64,000 bases of DNA from Oscheius sp. JU75 (Eukaryota; Nematoda; Chromadorea; Rhabditida; Rhabditidae), in contig JASJZC010000001.1 in assembly GCA_037178855.1 (NCBI GenBank), positions 620,001-684,000 on the forward strand. Direction: 5' to 3'. A program made the position numbers and the translations under genes. Of this stretch, positions 20,993 through 33,300 are shown piece after piece. Below the pieces are notes generated by a model. That model had not been told where the DNA came from. It searched no databases and saw only the letters and a program-made list of their open reading frames with translations. Within the stretch, counting starts at the first letter, position 1. Every line of letters starts with the position of its first letter.

Positions 20993-23124
20993 ATGGTCGA
21001 AGGCGGAGTGGCCATCGTCAAATACCTTCTCTTCCTGTCCAATCTGATCCTATGGGTAGATTACGGTAGTCAGCCACAGGCAACGAGGGATTTCAGACTG
21101 GCGGCCTCGGACTGATTATCTTGGGCTCGTTACTGCAGCTGAAGTTTGCTGGATTACTGGATATATTAGGCGATGAGCGGTGAGTATAGTTTATTTTTAC
21201 ATAAACTTCGTTTGGGTCGCACATGTATACAAGCAACAAACTCGTTTCCTCTTTCTGCTTTCCTTTAAAATGTTTTCTCACTATCAAAGTACAATAGCTT
21301 CACTATAAATTTTTTGACTTAAGGTTTTCCGGACAGCTGACATCCTGTACAAAGATTCTCTTACTAGTCTCCAATTTTGTGTGGTGAAAGATTTTATTAA
21401 TCGCACGCGCCCTATCAGACCTCTCTCAAGGAACTTGAGTTCCTGTCGTTATTCTATCCTCTCGTCACGAGAGTCTATCCCCGGTAACTAGATTGTGACC
21501 ACGAGCACTTTAACATCAAAACAAGGACCTAGCTCCCTAAATGCTGGTAAATTTTTGGATATTTCCACTTGGCTTAAAAATAACCATGTCTTTCCATGGG
21601 TTATTTATCACTTTACAGCATGCTCGCATGGGAATATCCTTTTGAACGCGATATTTTGACCAGCCAAATTTTCGGCCAATTTAAATGTTGATCCCAAGCT
21701 TCCAAGCAGGGTGTCGAAAAAACATGCAACTGAATCGGGCTCATTAGGGGCCGTTGGTACCAAGGAGAAAATAAGAATCAAAGTGACATAAATTAACGTT
21801 TCAGATTAGCAACGCCCGTTCTATTACTAGCCTTTGGACTGCTTTGTACTCTATTAGGATTTCTCGGCTGCTGTGGAGCGATCAGGGAGAATTACTGTCT
21901 CACGGTGTCTTTCGCGGTCCTTCTCGCATTGGTTATTGTAAGTTTTCTTTATATTAAATGTAATTAGAATTTAAGATGGTCGAAACGGCAATAATTATTA
22001 CTGCTTATGCCTTAAGTGAAGATTTAAGGACTGGACTGTCCAGTCAACTACAGCAGGGCTTGCATCGGTACAATAGAAGCAGTGGAGTGATGACGGCATG
22101 GGATCAGACTCAACAGGTACTCATTAAAACGCACTTAAATTAAAATATTGCGGTAGAATCCTTGGTTTATGTGCTTTGGTCTCATAAATATGCCCCTCGC
22201 GTTCTCTGCGTCTCTGCGCCTAGACGCCACCGTCTCGCGGCCCTATTATCTCCTCTGCTGCCACACATGGCCTTCTTCCCATTTCTTCAATCAGAAACTT
22301 ACCTGGCTGGGAGGTTCGGTGCGATCAAGAAGGCATCGACTCCATGGCGAGGCTGTTCCATTGCACATTGGGAACGGCTGACCTGTGAGGCAGCTTCGAG
22401 TTGAAGTTCGCCTACAGCTAAATTTTTGCGTGAGGGGCCGCGTTCGCGCGGCCCTGATAAGCCATATCTTTTCTTTTAAAGGGACAGTAAAATTATAATC
22501 GCTGAATCTGTATTCATATGTATAAGAAAAAAATTTAGCATGGGTAAATATAAAATATGCTAGTTCGGGGAAAAAAGCGTGTGGTGTAAACCGAATTATA
22601 TGATATGCCCCTTTTAATAGTTAGATGTTAAAAACCATTCAGATATCTAAACTCATACAAATTAAACCGAATATGATGAATCCTATCCTTGTTTCTTTAG
22701 ATATCTCACATTCCCTAGGGAATCGTGCAGGCTAGAAATGACAAATTTCAAAGATTGAAAAGGAGATTTAACTTCCTCAAAATGCTTCCGCACAATAAAT
22801 ATTTCAGTCTCTATCATGCTGCGGTGTGGCCAACTCCAGCGACTGGCAGTCATTAGGAGCGGTACCGGACTCTTGCTGTGTTGTGAGGACAGACGGCTGT
22901 GCAGCTGAAATGTCCCCCCTTCATCAGGCCGGCTGCATGGAAAAGGTCGAAAGTTGGGTTCTGATGAACACAGCCCTAGTTGGCGGAGCTTCCGCGATAC
23001 TGGCTGGATTACAGGTTTAAGGAAACACAGTGTCTTATTTTTAAATATTCAGGTTATCGGCGTCTGCTTTGCATGTTGTCTCTCCAAGAGCATTCTCAAG
23101 GACTTTCACGATTTTTACTATTAG
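20993..23124 (+). CDS. Tetraspanin
   Basis: Six exons: 20993-21055, 21097-21179, 21805-21937, 21976-22116, 22808-23014 and 23053-23124, total 699 bases, 232 residues. Four membrane segments are visible (KYLLFLSNLILW..GLGLIILGSLL; PVLLLAFGLLCTLLGFLGCC; LTVSFAVLLALVIMVETAII; TALVGGASAILAGLQVIGVC). The large loop has the family CCG motif (SLSCCGVANSSDW), a PDSCC-like motif and a further cysteine in HQAGCMEKV. GCCGAIREN after span 2 is typical of the CD63/TSPAN group. Tetraspanins organise membrane microdomains and trafficking. Introns 2 and 4 are long (625 and 691 bp); intron 1 is only 41 bp. Confidence 0.92.
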
Positions 23125-24036
23125 AACTTGATGAAGTACTGCTTCTTAATAATAGTTCGCTTTTTTCAAAAGATTGACCCCTAGGAAGAATGGGAAGAGG
23201 ACATTTGGCAACCCTCTCTCTGCGCGGCCATCAATCTCCATTTATCATCCACTCCCAGCCCGACACCCAATAACTAACCGACCCCTCTTAAAGATATCAC
23301 TGCTCATTTTAAATTAACCCCTCGTGTCTAATAGATTACCTGAATTTCGCGAAAGATTATGTATGTTATAATGTATAAAGGTTGTGTGTGTCTGTAGCAT
23401 TTTGTCGAGTTAGTCGCCCCCGTACCTTCTCGGCGCACGTTGTACATGGCGCCCAACTACAACCTTTCTACTGTTTGCAGCAACAACAGCGGAGGTTTTT
23501 GACGTGTCGGGGAGGCTTCTCAACCGAAATGGTATCGAAGATTGTAGTTTTCGGTGCTGCAACTTTTTTTTTAAATTCCAGTGTGCTGCTCGGTTCACTT
23601 AAATTATTTATCGGCTGATCACAGCTTTTTAAATGTAAAGTATTATCCATAATTTGCTTAAATCGTTTAAAAGGTTAGTCCTCTTAAACAAACTCTCCCT
23701 ATCGTAGAAGCACCAAATATAAGTAATAATTCAATACAATCATTTATTTAGCATGAACAACGGAATGGAGCACCCTGTAAAACGTACGGCTGTGTGGGAC
23801 AAACAAAGTGAAGAATCGATGGGGTTATGAGCAAGCTGAGTTTCTTGTAATGAGCAAAAACTGAACATAAAGCGAGATTCTCATTAAAGGCAAGTCTTGG
23901 AGTGGGGAACACGTCATGGCTAAGGAGGGTGGAGATTCAAGTGAGGATCTGGAGTAAATACAAAAGGCGAACCCTGCTTCCCGAGATGGGACAACTGAAA
24001 AGTTAGAATAAAACTAAAGGGAAAATTATGCACAGG
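23125..24036. other. Convergent intergenic region, no gene
   Basis: It lies between the tetraspanin and Frizzled stops. Open frames near 23382-23618 lie on both strands and have no family features. Confidence 0.5.
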
Positions 24037-26117
24037 TTAGTGTTCCGTCGTGGCTACAGCGAGTCGTGATGAGCCGAAAATACGAGAACAGGCGGTCTGA
24101 TAGCTGATGACGGTCTTGGTACTGAGGATCCAGATTGCACAGACGATACCGACGATCAGTTGACAGAAGTATCTAGAAGACGAGGTGATCAGAACGGTCA
24201 GAGAGACATAGAGACAGAAGGACATAGAGACATAGAATGGCAACTCACTTCATGAGGAACGCGAAAAGTTCCGGATTGTTCTCAGTCATAGGAGCAGGAC
24301 ACTGGGCAGGAGACATGGTAAATCCGAACTCGAATCGTTCCTGGGCTGTACAACGATGCCCGTACCAGCCTATCAAAGAAATTATTGGAAAAAAGATTGA
24401 TGAAAGTTACCTTCAATCCACGTCGGCAAACTTCGCGCCTGAATGAACAGGATGACAGCACTACAAGCAGTGGGAATAGCGTAGAGAATGGCAAAGATAG
24501 AGACGCGAGCCATCAACTTCTCTAGCTTGGCTATCTGCTGGTCAACATTGTTCGCCTGGAGCTTCACATAGCGACGGATGTTGACCATGGACCAAATGCC
24601 GAGAATTAGGAGAAGAAAGCCGAAGAAGATGCAGAAGGCAAATGGGACCACCATGAAGATTAGTAGGGCATTCGGTTGCAGGTTTCCGATAGAACAGATT
24701 CCTGAATTGGGTGGCTCATTGCGTCTCTTTCTTTCTATTTCTGTGTCTCTGTCTCTCTGACTCACCAGTAAAAACATCTCCATCAACAGCATTGCTGACG
24801 AGAGCGATGACTGTTCCCAAGAGAGGTAGTCCCCATGCCAAGGAATGGAAGTACAGGGCCAGATGTTCAATCGATTCCGCTCCCCATTTCCGTCCAGCTG
24901 CTAAATACCACGAGAGACACATGACCAGCCACCAGACAGCTGCAGACATGGTGAAGAAGTAGTGCGCTACGGCCAGGCCACTGCATTGGAAGTTGTCACC
25001 ACCCTGATTGACCAGGATATTGTTCGGACTGCCGTGAAGACCGCATGCGAACTTGTCCTCCCCGACCACGCCGGTCATGTAGACTATGGAGATGACAAAG
25101 TAGCAGATTGCCATGTAGAGAATGGGTCGGATTGGGTATTGGAAGCGGTCCAGATCGATAAGGAAGGTCAGGATTGTGAAAAGACAGCAGATACAGCAGG
25201 CTACTGACCAACCTCCGGTCCAGAAACGGATGTAGCGTCGGGTCTTTTGGTCGAAGAACATTGGGAACTGAAAAGGGGGTCATTTGTCAAGAGAGGCAAA
25301 GACAGAGAGACAAAGAAAGTGACGGATGACAGAGACTGTGCTCAAGACTCTTACCTGATTATCCGCCTCACAGGGCAAGCTGCAACTCTCCAATTTTCCG
25401 GAAAGCATTGGAAGACTGGACTGTGATGGCTCGACCGTCTTCATCGAGCTCGGACACTCGAAACTCCCATAGGCTTTGGCAGACGGAGAAGATGGTGTAG
25501 TCGTTGTCCTGTTCTCTCCGACACAAATTCCTTCAGTCGGGAAACGATCACAGTCCAGCTGTTCCGGCCATCGGAATCCAAACTTGACCATCAGGCTCTC
25601 ACAACCCTGCTTGGCAGAGAGACAGAGCTCCCGGCATGGTTGGATTGGCTTATCCAGGACGGTACAGACTGGAGCGTAGCTGGAACAACAAAGCAGTCAA
25701 AAAATACAATAATGTGACTTACACAGTACAGAGGAAGAGCTGAATGTCACTGGAACACTTGACCCTGACAAGAGGATGGAATTGACTGATGGCCATACTG
25801 GCTTCCTCCTGGTTCTGATGGTTCAATAGGTTCGGATAGTGGGTCATGTTGTAGGGCAGGTTCTCGCACATCGGGATGTTGATGGGGACACATGCTCGGT
25901 TCTGGATAGGGGATTGCTGAAAGTATTGGATTGTTGTTATCTCTATCTCTGTGTTTCTCTTCTAAGTGTAGCCTAGTAATCTCTCAGCTCTTATCAGTTT
26001 CCTTGGAGTAGAGAGAGAGAAATTAAATTGCTTCTTTACACTTACCTGATGGTACACCGGATTTTGAAGTGAAACGAAGGGGAGAAAGATGGTTAAAAAG
26101 AGCCACAGGTTAATCAT
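24037..26117 (-). CDS. FZD: Frizzled receptor
   Basis: Seven exons: 26046-26117, 25723-25916, 25355-25679, 24766-25267, 24411-24701, 24249-24369 and 24037-24172, total 1641 bases, 546 residues. A signal peptide ([20 protein letters not shown]) precedes the cysteine-rich Wnt-binding domain: [20 protein letters not shown], then FLCTVYAPVC and [13 protein letters not shown]. Seven spans follow, with [38 protein letters not shown] and [15 protein letters not shown]. The cytoplasmic tail is short. The conserved KTxxxW motif that binds Dishevelled reads KTVISY here, with tyrosine for tryptophan, and there is no C-terminal PDZ ligand. Signalling to Dishevelled may therefore be weakened or use another contact; that is inference. 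Confidence 0.95.
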
Positions 26118-26881
26118 TCTTGAAGGAATGTGGTAGATCTAAATTTAGGAGTGTTCACATTTAAAAGCGTGCTATTTTTTTTTAAATTTCATTTAAAACT
26201 GGTCAAAAACTCAAAAAACCTACCGCTTTTTAAAAACTGTTCGCTTTTATTTCTCCTCCTCGAGCATTCCCGGCTTGCTACGACCTCGTACCCACAAAAA
26301 TCTACCAAAAACCGGTCGTCTAGACTGAAAACTAGAGGTGTGAAAAGGATCAGACGAAAAAAATGTCGCGAACAGGCCGAAAACGGGTTAAGGCTCTTAA
26401 CGACTCCATTAACGAGCCCATAAATCAATTGAATGGGTTTAGCGGCTTTTCTGGGTCCAGCGTACTGAAGGACGAACAATCGCTGTGGGACCGGGGATCC
26501 GGGTTTGAAGTTGGAATAAGAATAGTATGGAAATATCGCTGTTTTTAAGAAATAATGAATTCCTCTTGTCTGAATTTCTGCCAGAATTTGATTCGAAATG
26601 GGCGCGAACAAATTTCGAATTCAAACTTCAAGAATCCTTCTTTGTTCAGTCAAGTCGCTTTATCCATAGTCTGTCTCCTATTTTCCTGTTTCCGGCTAAA
26701 ATTATGCTCTTAAACATGCATTGCATGGTCAACAATCTTTAATTTTTAAGGAATTTTTAAGTTACACTCAAAAATCCTTTTATTTGAGCCGAAAAGTTAA
26801 AAATTAATATTTTAGCTCAATAACCCTCTTTTCTCTTTAGTTTCCATGTCTTTCAAGTTCTATAACTTTATTTTCCAGGTC

Positions 26882-29252
26882 ATGGCCTCAACAGAAAGGC
26901 GGAAGCCGTCACCGCCGCTCAAGGAGACGAGTTATAATCTGGCAACGAGGCGATTTCTTCTCCGCCCGAGCTGGTATATCGGTTAGCTCCCATTTATCAC
27001 TTTTTCACAAAATCCCTTCTAGAGGACATACTATGCGGTCTCCAGTTAGGAATAGCCCACTTCTTGATCGTTTTCTTCACTTATTCCGTCGTACCGGAGC
27101 CGTATATGGACGAGATTTTTCACATCCGACAGACCAGGCGCTATTGTAAAGGAGATTTTAGGTACTTTAACTACTTTTTAGCCCAGAATGACCCGAAAAG
27201 CCTGGAAAAATAACGAGAATCTTCAGCTGGGACCCGATGATCACGACTCCACCCGCCCTGTACTTTCTTGCCCTTCCGTTTTGCAAATATGGCCTAGAGA
27301 GATACGTGAACACGTTCCTGATAATCCTATTGTACATTGGATGCTGCAGGTGAGGTTTTTACCTTATTTTTGTAGCCAAGAAGGTGGAATTATTTTAAAA
27401 AAAAGTAGCTTCAAAAGATGATGAAATTCATCAGGATGGTCGAGTTTTTCAAAGTTCGTAGCTCTTCGTGGTATTTTTTCAATCTAAACATGAAAAACCA
27501 GGTCAATGTAGCGAAAACAGAAGATGGATCGAATTGTTGACCCGCGTTTGACAAATGCGGACACTCACGTTCATTTTCTGGTCGTTCTAGTTACCAGATT
27601 TGGCTTCTGGACTGTCAAATTCTGTCTCGTCAATGGCCCAAAATTCGTCTGTGTTAGGGTTAAAGTTCCAGAAGTCTTTAATCAAAATGTCTTGTCAGTT
27701 GCCAAACAGCCTAGTTTTTTACGGCAAGAGCTCTAAATTTCTTCAAGCGGTTTAGCAGTCTTATTTGTGGGGTCTCCCGTAAAACCCAGGATTATTGAAC
27801 TGTGTAACTGTCTAAGATGTGGCTCTAGTTGCTCTACCACATTTTATAAGCAAAACACCTTCTAAATCCCACTTTTTCCAGGTTCCGACGTCTCTTCACC
27901 CGCTCCCACATCAAGCTAACGAGTCTTGTCGTCTGTCTCCTGCCGGTTCTTCTCCACACGGCTGCCCTCTTCTACACCGACGTTCTCTCCCTCTGCGCCG
28001 TCGTCTGGGCCTTCACACTCGGAACCTCTAATGCTGCCGTCTGCTTCCTCATCGCCTGCTGTGCCAGACAGACGAACATTGTCTGGGCCGGATTCTATGC
28101 CTTAGTGGGACCACTTTTTTTTTCAAATTTAGCGCCGTTTTCAGGTCCGAATGTACCACCATTACGATGAGGTTAGGCCGATTCGAGGTCTCTTCAAGTC
28201 GGTCCTGAAGCTGTGGCCTTTTCTGCTTCTCGCCACCGGATTTTTGGCATTTTTGATCCTGAACGGAGGCATTGTGCTCGGAGACCCGAAGGCCCATCAG
28301 GCCAAGCCGCATTTCGCCCAACTTCTCTACTTTCTGGCATTTGCGGCGGCGCACAGCTCGCCACAGGCCCTACCCTTTATTGGAGAACTCGTGTCCGGCT
28401 GCTTCACGAAGCTCTACGCTGGATTATGTCTACTTTTTGTCGTCATTGCCAAGTTAGTTTACAAAATTTTATAATTTTTAAGCGGTGGGATGGTTAGAAT
28501 TAAAAAAAAACTGTTTCCCTGCTCCAGAGCCGAGCTCGAGTCGCGTGAACCATAGTTGAGCGTCTTACTGATTAAGCTATGTGGGGAGGGTTGCACTGTA
28601 TTTTTGAACTGGTTCTTAAAGCTTGAGCGGCGGGAAACGCAATATCAATGTTTTTCATCACTCATTTTCGAGGTCATGAAAGCATTTTAAGGACTGGTGA
28701 TGCTCTACAAAGTTGTAGAGCAGATCAAGGGTTACAACTTTGTAGAACATTGCTAAGCTGGAAAAAAAGTTTTAGGCCTGAGAAAAACGAAAAGTTGACA
28801 TTTTAGCCAGTGCAACGCATTTTTAACTATCATTCTCTTTCCGATACTTCACCTACGATCATCCATACCTCTTGGCCGACAATCGTCACGTCCCGTTCTA
28901 CCTCTGGCGCTGGTTTCTCCGTCACAAGTCGATTCGTCTTGCCGTAACTCCTATCTACGCCGCGGCAGCTCTCTTCCTCCTCAAGATGTCCAGCTCCATT
29001 CCGCGCCTCATCCAAGTTCTGTTCATAGCTGCCACAGCGGCCACTCTCGTACCGGCTCACCTCATCGAGCCCCGCTATTTTATCATTCCCTACGTGCTGT
29101 GGCGCCTCTCAGCCAGTCCCACTCCCATTCGTTGCATCATAATCATAGAGATTCTGATAAATTTCGGTGTATTTAGTTGGTATTTTTATCTGTTCCTGTA
29201 CAGACCCTTTGAGTGGTCTCATGAGCCGGGTACGCAGCGCTTTATGTGGTGA
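26882..29252 (+). CDS. ALG10: ALG10 alpha-1,2-glucosyltransferase
   Basis: Exons: 26882-26981, 27023-27161, 27227-27349, 27882-28104, 28145-28452 and about 28811-29252. Family motifs are PEPYMDEIFHIRQTRRYC, WDPMITTPPALY and HPYLLADNRHVPFYLW, with EPRYFIIPY near the end. ALG10 adds the terminal glucose to the dolichol-linked oligosaccharide in the ER. Many hydrophobic segments fit its multi-pass fold. The last exon is a problem: the frame of YFTYDHPYLLADNRH meets a TAA at 28814-28816 with no AG acceptor after it, while the adjacent frame (CNAFLTIILFP) is open. A one-base indel near 28830 in the gene or assembly would explain this. TTTTCCAG ends 3 bp before the ATG, so a 5' intron or trans-splice acceptor is possible. 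Confidence 0.9.
28515..28590 (-). repeat. Degenerate tRNA-like sequence in ALG10 intron 5
   Basis: The minus strand reads ATAGCTTAATCAGTAAGACG, then CTCAACTATGG and GCGACTCGAGCTC, which follows A-box and B-box spacing loosely. It lies inside the ALG10 intron, is antisense to the gene and is more diverged than the copies at 334 and 9921. Confidence 0.3.
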
Positions 29253-29374
29253 TTTCACTTACATCCCCCTCCCAGTTCTTTCTTCCCGATGTATTGTTGT
29301 GATATTTATGGTGTGTAAATACAGTATTCTTTTGCAATTTTCTTGTTTCTGGGCAACTCACGGGAAGATAAATG

Positions 29375-29435
29375 ATTGCCGGACTCTTTGCTCCGTAGTC
29401 GAGGCGCTAACAAGCTGAGCCATGTGCAAAAACCG
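29375..29435 (-). repeat. tRNA-Arg-like fragment
   Basis: The minus strand has GCACATGGCTCAGCTTGTTA, then GCGCCTCGACTACGGAGCAA and AGAGTCCGG. It shares CTCAG..GTTAGCGC and CGACTACG with the other copies but has lost the B box. Confidence 0.4.
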
Positions 29436-29655
29436 CGCCGATTTTCCACAGCACTTTTTAAATGTCTTGCACCAAGAACCAAAAATAACAGGCCGGCTCC
29501 TATCAAGAGAGTTTACAGGTCTTACCAAAAACTCTGGGGATACTGCCAGAAACATGCAAACAGGGCAGAATGAGTAACAGGGTAAAGACTCAAAGGTTCA
29601 TTTGTTTCTGTCTTGGCAAGGATAGTCCAGAATATACAGTCACATCAGTACTTTT

Positions 29656-29925
29656 CTACTGATTATTAGTCAGTTTTCCTCCAGGAGCCGGTCCAGAAGA
29701 AGAGGCGGCTCCCTTGTTGCTTCCCCATCCGTAGAAGGCCGGGTAGGCAGCAGCGTATCCGGAATAGACGTAGGGAGAATAGACCGAGGGGTAGGCAGCT
29801 GCGTAAGCTGGAGCAGCAGCCAAGTATTGGGCCGAGGTGGTCGAAGAGGCGATGAGGAGGAAGAGGACACTGAATTTGGGATGATTGAAAGAGGAGAGAG
29901 GGGGAACTTACATCTTGGCGAACAT
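29656..29925 (-). CDS. Small secreted tyrosine/alanine-rich protein, copy a
   Basis: Two exons (29912-29925 and 29656-29869) encode 75 residues. A signal peptide MFAKIVLFLLIASSTTSAQ is followed by a low-complexity chain of Tyr, Ala, Pro and Ser (APAYAAAYPS, SPYVYSGYAAAYPAFYGWGS) and the tail PGGKLTNNQ. Such composition is seen in cuticle or eggshell structural peptides of invertebrates, but I cannot name a family. A TATA-like TATAAAGAG lies about 40 bp upstream. It is nearly identical to copies at 45228-45497 and 48974-49242. Confidence 0.8.
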
Positions 29926-30317
29926 GATGAGTTTGATGGGGATTGAAAGGAGTTCTGGGCTCTTTATAGTCCAGACTGTTTGCCTTGAAAACTGGTACAC
30001 TGACATGTACCCAGAGGCGTCAAAGAGCAGCGCCGACGGCAATGTTTGCTTTTGATGCAAAAGAAAAGAGTTGGGGTCGGAATGAACTTGAAAGATGAAA
30101 GCTGAAAAGAGAGACAAAGAGATCCCACATGAGTTGACCCATTATATCTGTTCACAAAAACCTTGAAAAGACCTTTAGAAAGATTTTTGTAATATAAATT
30201 GGCCCAGAATCTCCACCTCCCTGGTGATTTTTTCGTGTCGAAGCCACTATCAATTCCACGTTATCAGCTCTCACCAACAAGTCTTCTCCAACCAATATCT
30301 CCATCTCTTGTCCCTGA

Positions 30318-33300
30318 ATGTCTTCTTTTAGGTTGGAATCAGCTGAAACAGGTGCCTTTCGAATTGTTTTACATACTGTATTAGGCTTTACCCGCTTCAC
30401 GAGAGGCCACTTTTCCGAGCTGATCAAGAAAGATGCGGGCGGTGAAGGAGTTCTTTATGAGGCTAAGCATGACATCCACGGGTGAGGTTTCTTTCTGACT
30501 AAAATTTTAATTTCGCAATAGGAAAGTCATGATCAAAGTGTTCACAAGTCCGGATAATAAGTACAGTGTACAGGAAGTCAAAACACTGGCCAAAGTGAGT
30601 ACCGTAGAAATTCGAATAGAGGCACTGTCTAAATACACAATTACATTTTCGCATTTTTCGACTACAAGACAGCTTTTTGTGTTTTCAATAGTCTTCAATG
30701 TTGTGGTCCTCGGTCTATACTTCAACATCGCAGAAGATCAAATAGTCTAAAAATACGAATTGCGAACTTTAGCCTATCTCGAATGATGTTCAGGTGATTT
30801 GTCACCAAAACATTGTTCGCCTATTGGGCTCATTCTACTTTGAAGATGGAACCGATGCTATGCGCAGCGGATATGTCATGGAATTTATGGCGAACGGAAG
30901 CTTGTCTGCAGGTGAATCTCTTGTTGGTAGCGTTAGTTCTTTTGCTAGTTTAGTTATTCACGACCCTTCAATACAGTACAATGACAACCAAGTGTACTCT
31001 TGGATTCAACAGGCCGGTCGTGGGATTGCCTATCTTCACAGTCAAAAAATTATTCATCGTGACGTGAATACAAGAAAGTGAGTTGTTCATCTGAAACACC
31101 AGATATCGAATTTAGTATGCTCCTTGGAGAAACTATCGACGTCTTGAAGATCAGCGACTTTGGTTCGGCGAAGCCGGATGCCACAACTACTGAGGCAAAC
31201 TCTTGTTTGTAAGTCGAATGTCATTTGTCACTGCTGATTTTAGCATGGGAACGATCGTGTATATGGCTCCTGAGATCATCAAAGGTAGGGGAGTGAACTC
31301 TGCAGCCGACGTATATTCGCTTGGTATTTCAACGTGGGAGATGTTTCACAGAAAGTATCGAAACAGAAGCATTAGGAAAAAACATGTTTCAGAAAGCCGT
31401 TCTATGAGCACAATAGATTGTCTCCATTTAGTCTCGGCATTAGGATTACTAACGGAACTAGACCTAAAATTGAATTGAGAATGGAGGAGGAGATGAAAAA
31501 CTTGATCTTGAGGTAGGTTTTTGATCCATTCTTTTGAAGAGAGCCCTGTCTACCAATGTCACCGTAAAAAAATGGACTTCTCTCTGTCTATGTCTGTTCC
31601 GATCCACATTTTCAGATCTTTGCAACCCCAGTCTAAACTGCGCCCAAAAGCAAGTGATTTTACAACTATTGCCGTCAAGTTAAGAAGTGATACTAATGTG
31701 TCACCTAACGCCCCAGAAGCACAAAAGACTTCATTGGTAGAGAGCATGAGCTCTCTAATGAGCAATGATAATAACGCCAGAGAATACTTTGCGGAAAGGC
31801 GTGAGTTTTTGGTTGTGGCTACGCAGAAGATGTCCCGACAATTTGCCGATTTAATTGTTTCAGTCACACCTCCTAGTCGTCCTCTTATATCGGAAATACA
31901 AAATTCCTTCGATTCTAAACTGGTAGGCTGCTCTCATAATTATGGTGATTTACAATATTCTGCAGACACTGCTGGTCGGCGGCTATGAAACATTTCTAGC
32001 TTTCGAACATAATACGAAAACCTGGAAACAGCTGAATGTCAGAGCACCTGATTTTGTCAGCGGAGCTGTAGTTCTTGATGGAGAGCTCTATGCTTTCCGT
32101 GGAGGAAGGATAGATGCTGGCTTGCTTAAGCTGAATCCGGAAAACAAATCATGGATTAAACTGACCCATTTACCCATAGGACGAAGCCCTATTATTTTCC
32201 AAAGCGTCGCATACCGAAGCAAACTTTACGTCAGTGTGCGAGACCATATTGATAGTACGGTATTTGCTTACGATCCCGGTGCAAATTCCTGGAGTGAATT
32301 GGCGTGAGTCCTTTGTAGATTTCAGTTAATGTAGACAATAAGTTTTGATCCTCTTGCTCATATTTTTTCTAGATGGGAAAATTCGACGCTGTTATGTCTT
32401 ACGCGGGCAGTCGAATTTTGCGCGATCAGGACGAGACTTACCTTCCGCGGAATGAAAAACCACGCAGTTGGGGTGCGAATAAAGTACACTTTCTTTCGTC
32501 CTTCGCAGCCCATTGGTCTAGGCTTAGAATTGATCACAAGCAGCTGCGCCGTTTTCCCAGTAACGTAATAGAAGTTTCCTCTACAACTGTATTCTCCTCT
32601 TGTCTCTTGACGGGAAATGTCTTATCAGCGTTTTTGGGTATTAGTGTTGACATGCAATTGTGCGAACACCACGACAAACGGACGGACACCAATGCGCTTT
32701 AGTAAATTTCAATATATTTCGCGTTCCATCTTCAATACTGCAGCCTTTCTAAGCAATAGGAGAGGCGAAAGGTGTCGTAGACGATTGCGATTGAATCTAA
32801 GCGCTCGCTTTTTGTAGTAAGCTTCTAGAGGTGTGGTTTTTGACATACGGTAGCCTAAAAGAAAAGAAAGGTTGTCAGGAAAGCCGAATTGCTAGATAAT
32901 AGTTATGAGCGATTGGATCAAAATCTATTGTTCAAAATTTTAGATTACTTTTGCAGGCCCATCAATAAAAATATGCACATTGAAGCTATTATTGTCTTAA
33001 ACAACAAACTATACATATTTGGTAAAGGCCGGAATTCTCGTTTGGAGGCTGGATACTATGACACTGTGAAACACAAATGGGTGTATTGCAGCCTGAACGT
33101 TCCTGCTAACTATTTATGCACCCAAGCTGTTGCATACAAAAACAATCTGGTTTTCTTTGTTAATCCTAATGTCTACGTGTCAAGTCTTGTTGAAAGAACT
33201 TCTGTGAAGACGTTGCCAGGACTAAAGTCTTGGCGTTATTCTGCTGCCGTCTTTACATGTGGAAATTCGCTGTTTGTTGCTGGCGGTTACAAAAGAGGAG

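Noticed and set aside
24578-25207. Plus-strand frames over 24.6-25.2 kb
   Set aside because: They are antisense shadows of Frizzled exons.
30152-30427. 91-codon minus-strand frame repeated at 39260-39535
   Set aside because: It is the antisense of the duplicated kinase-kelch promoter and first two exons; its repetition reflects the duplication.
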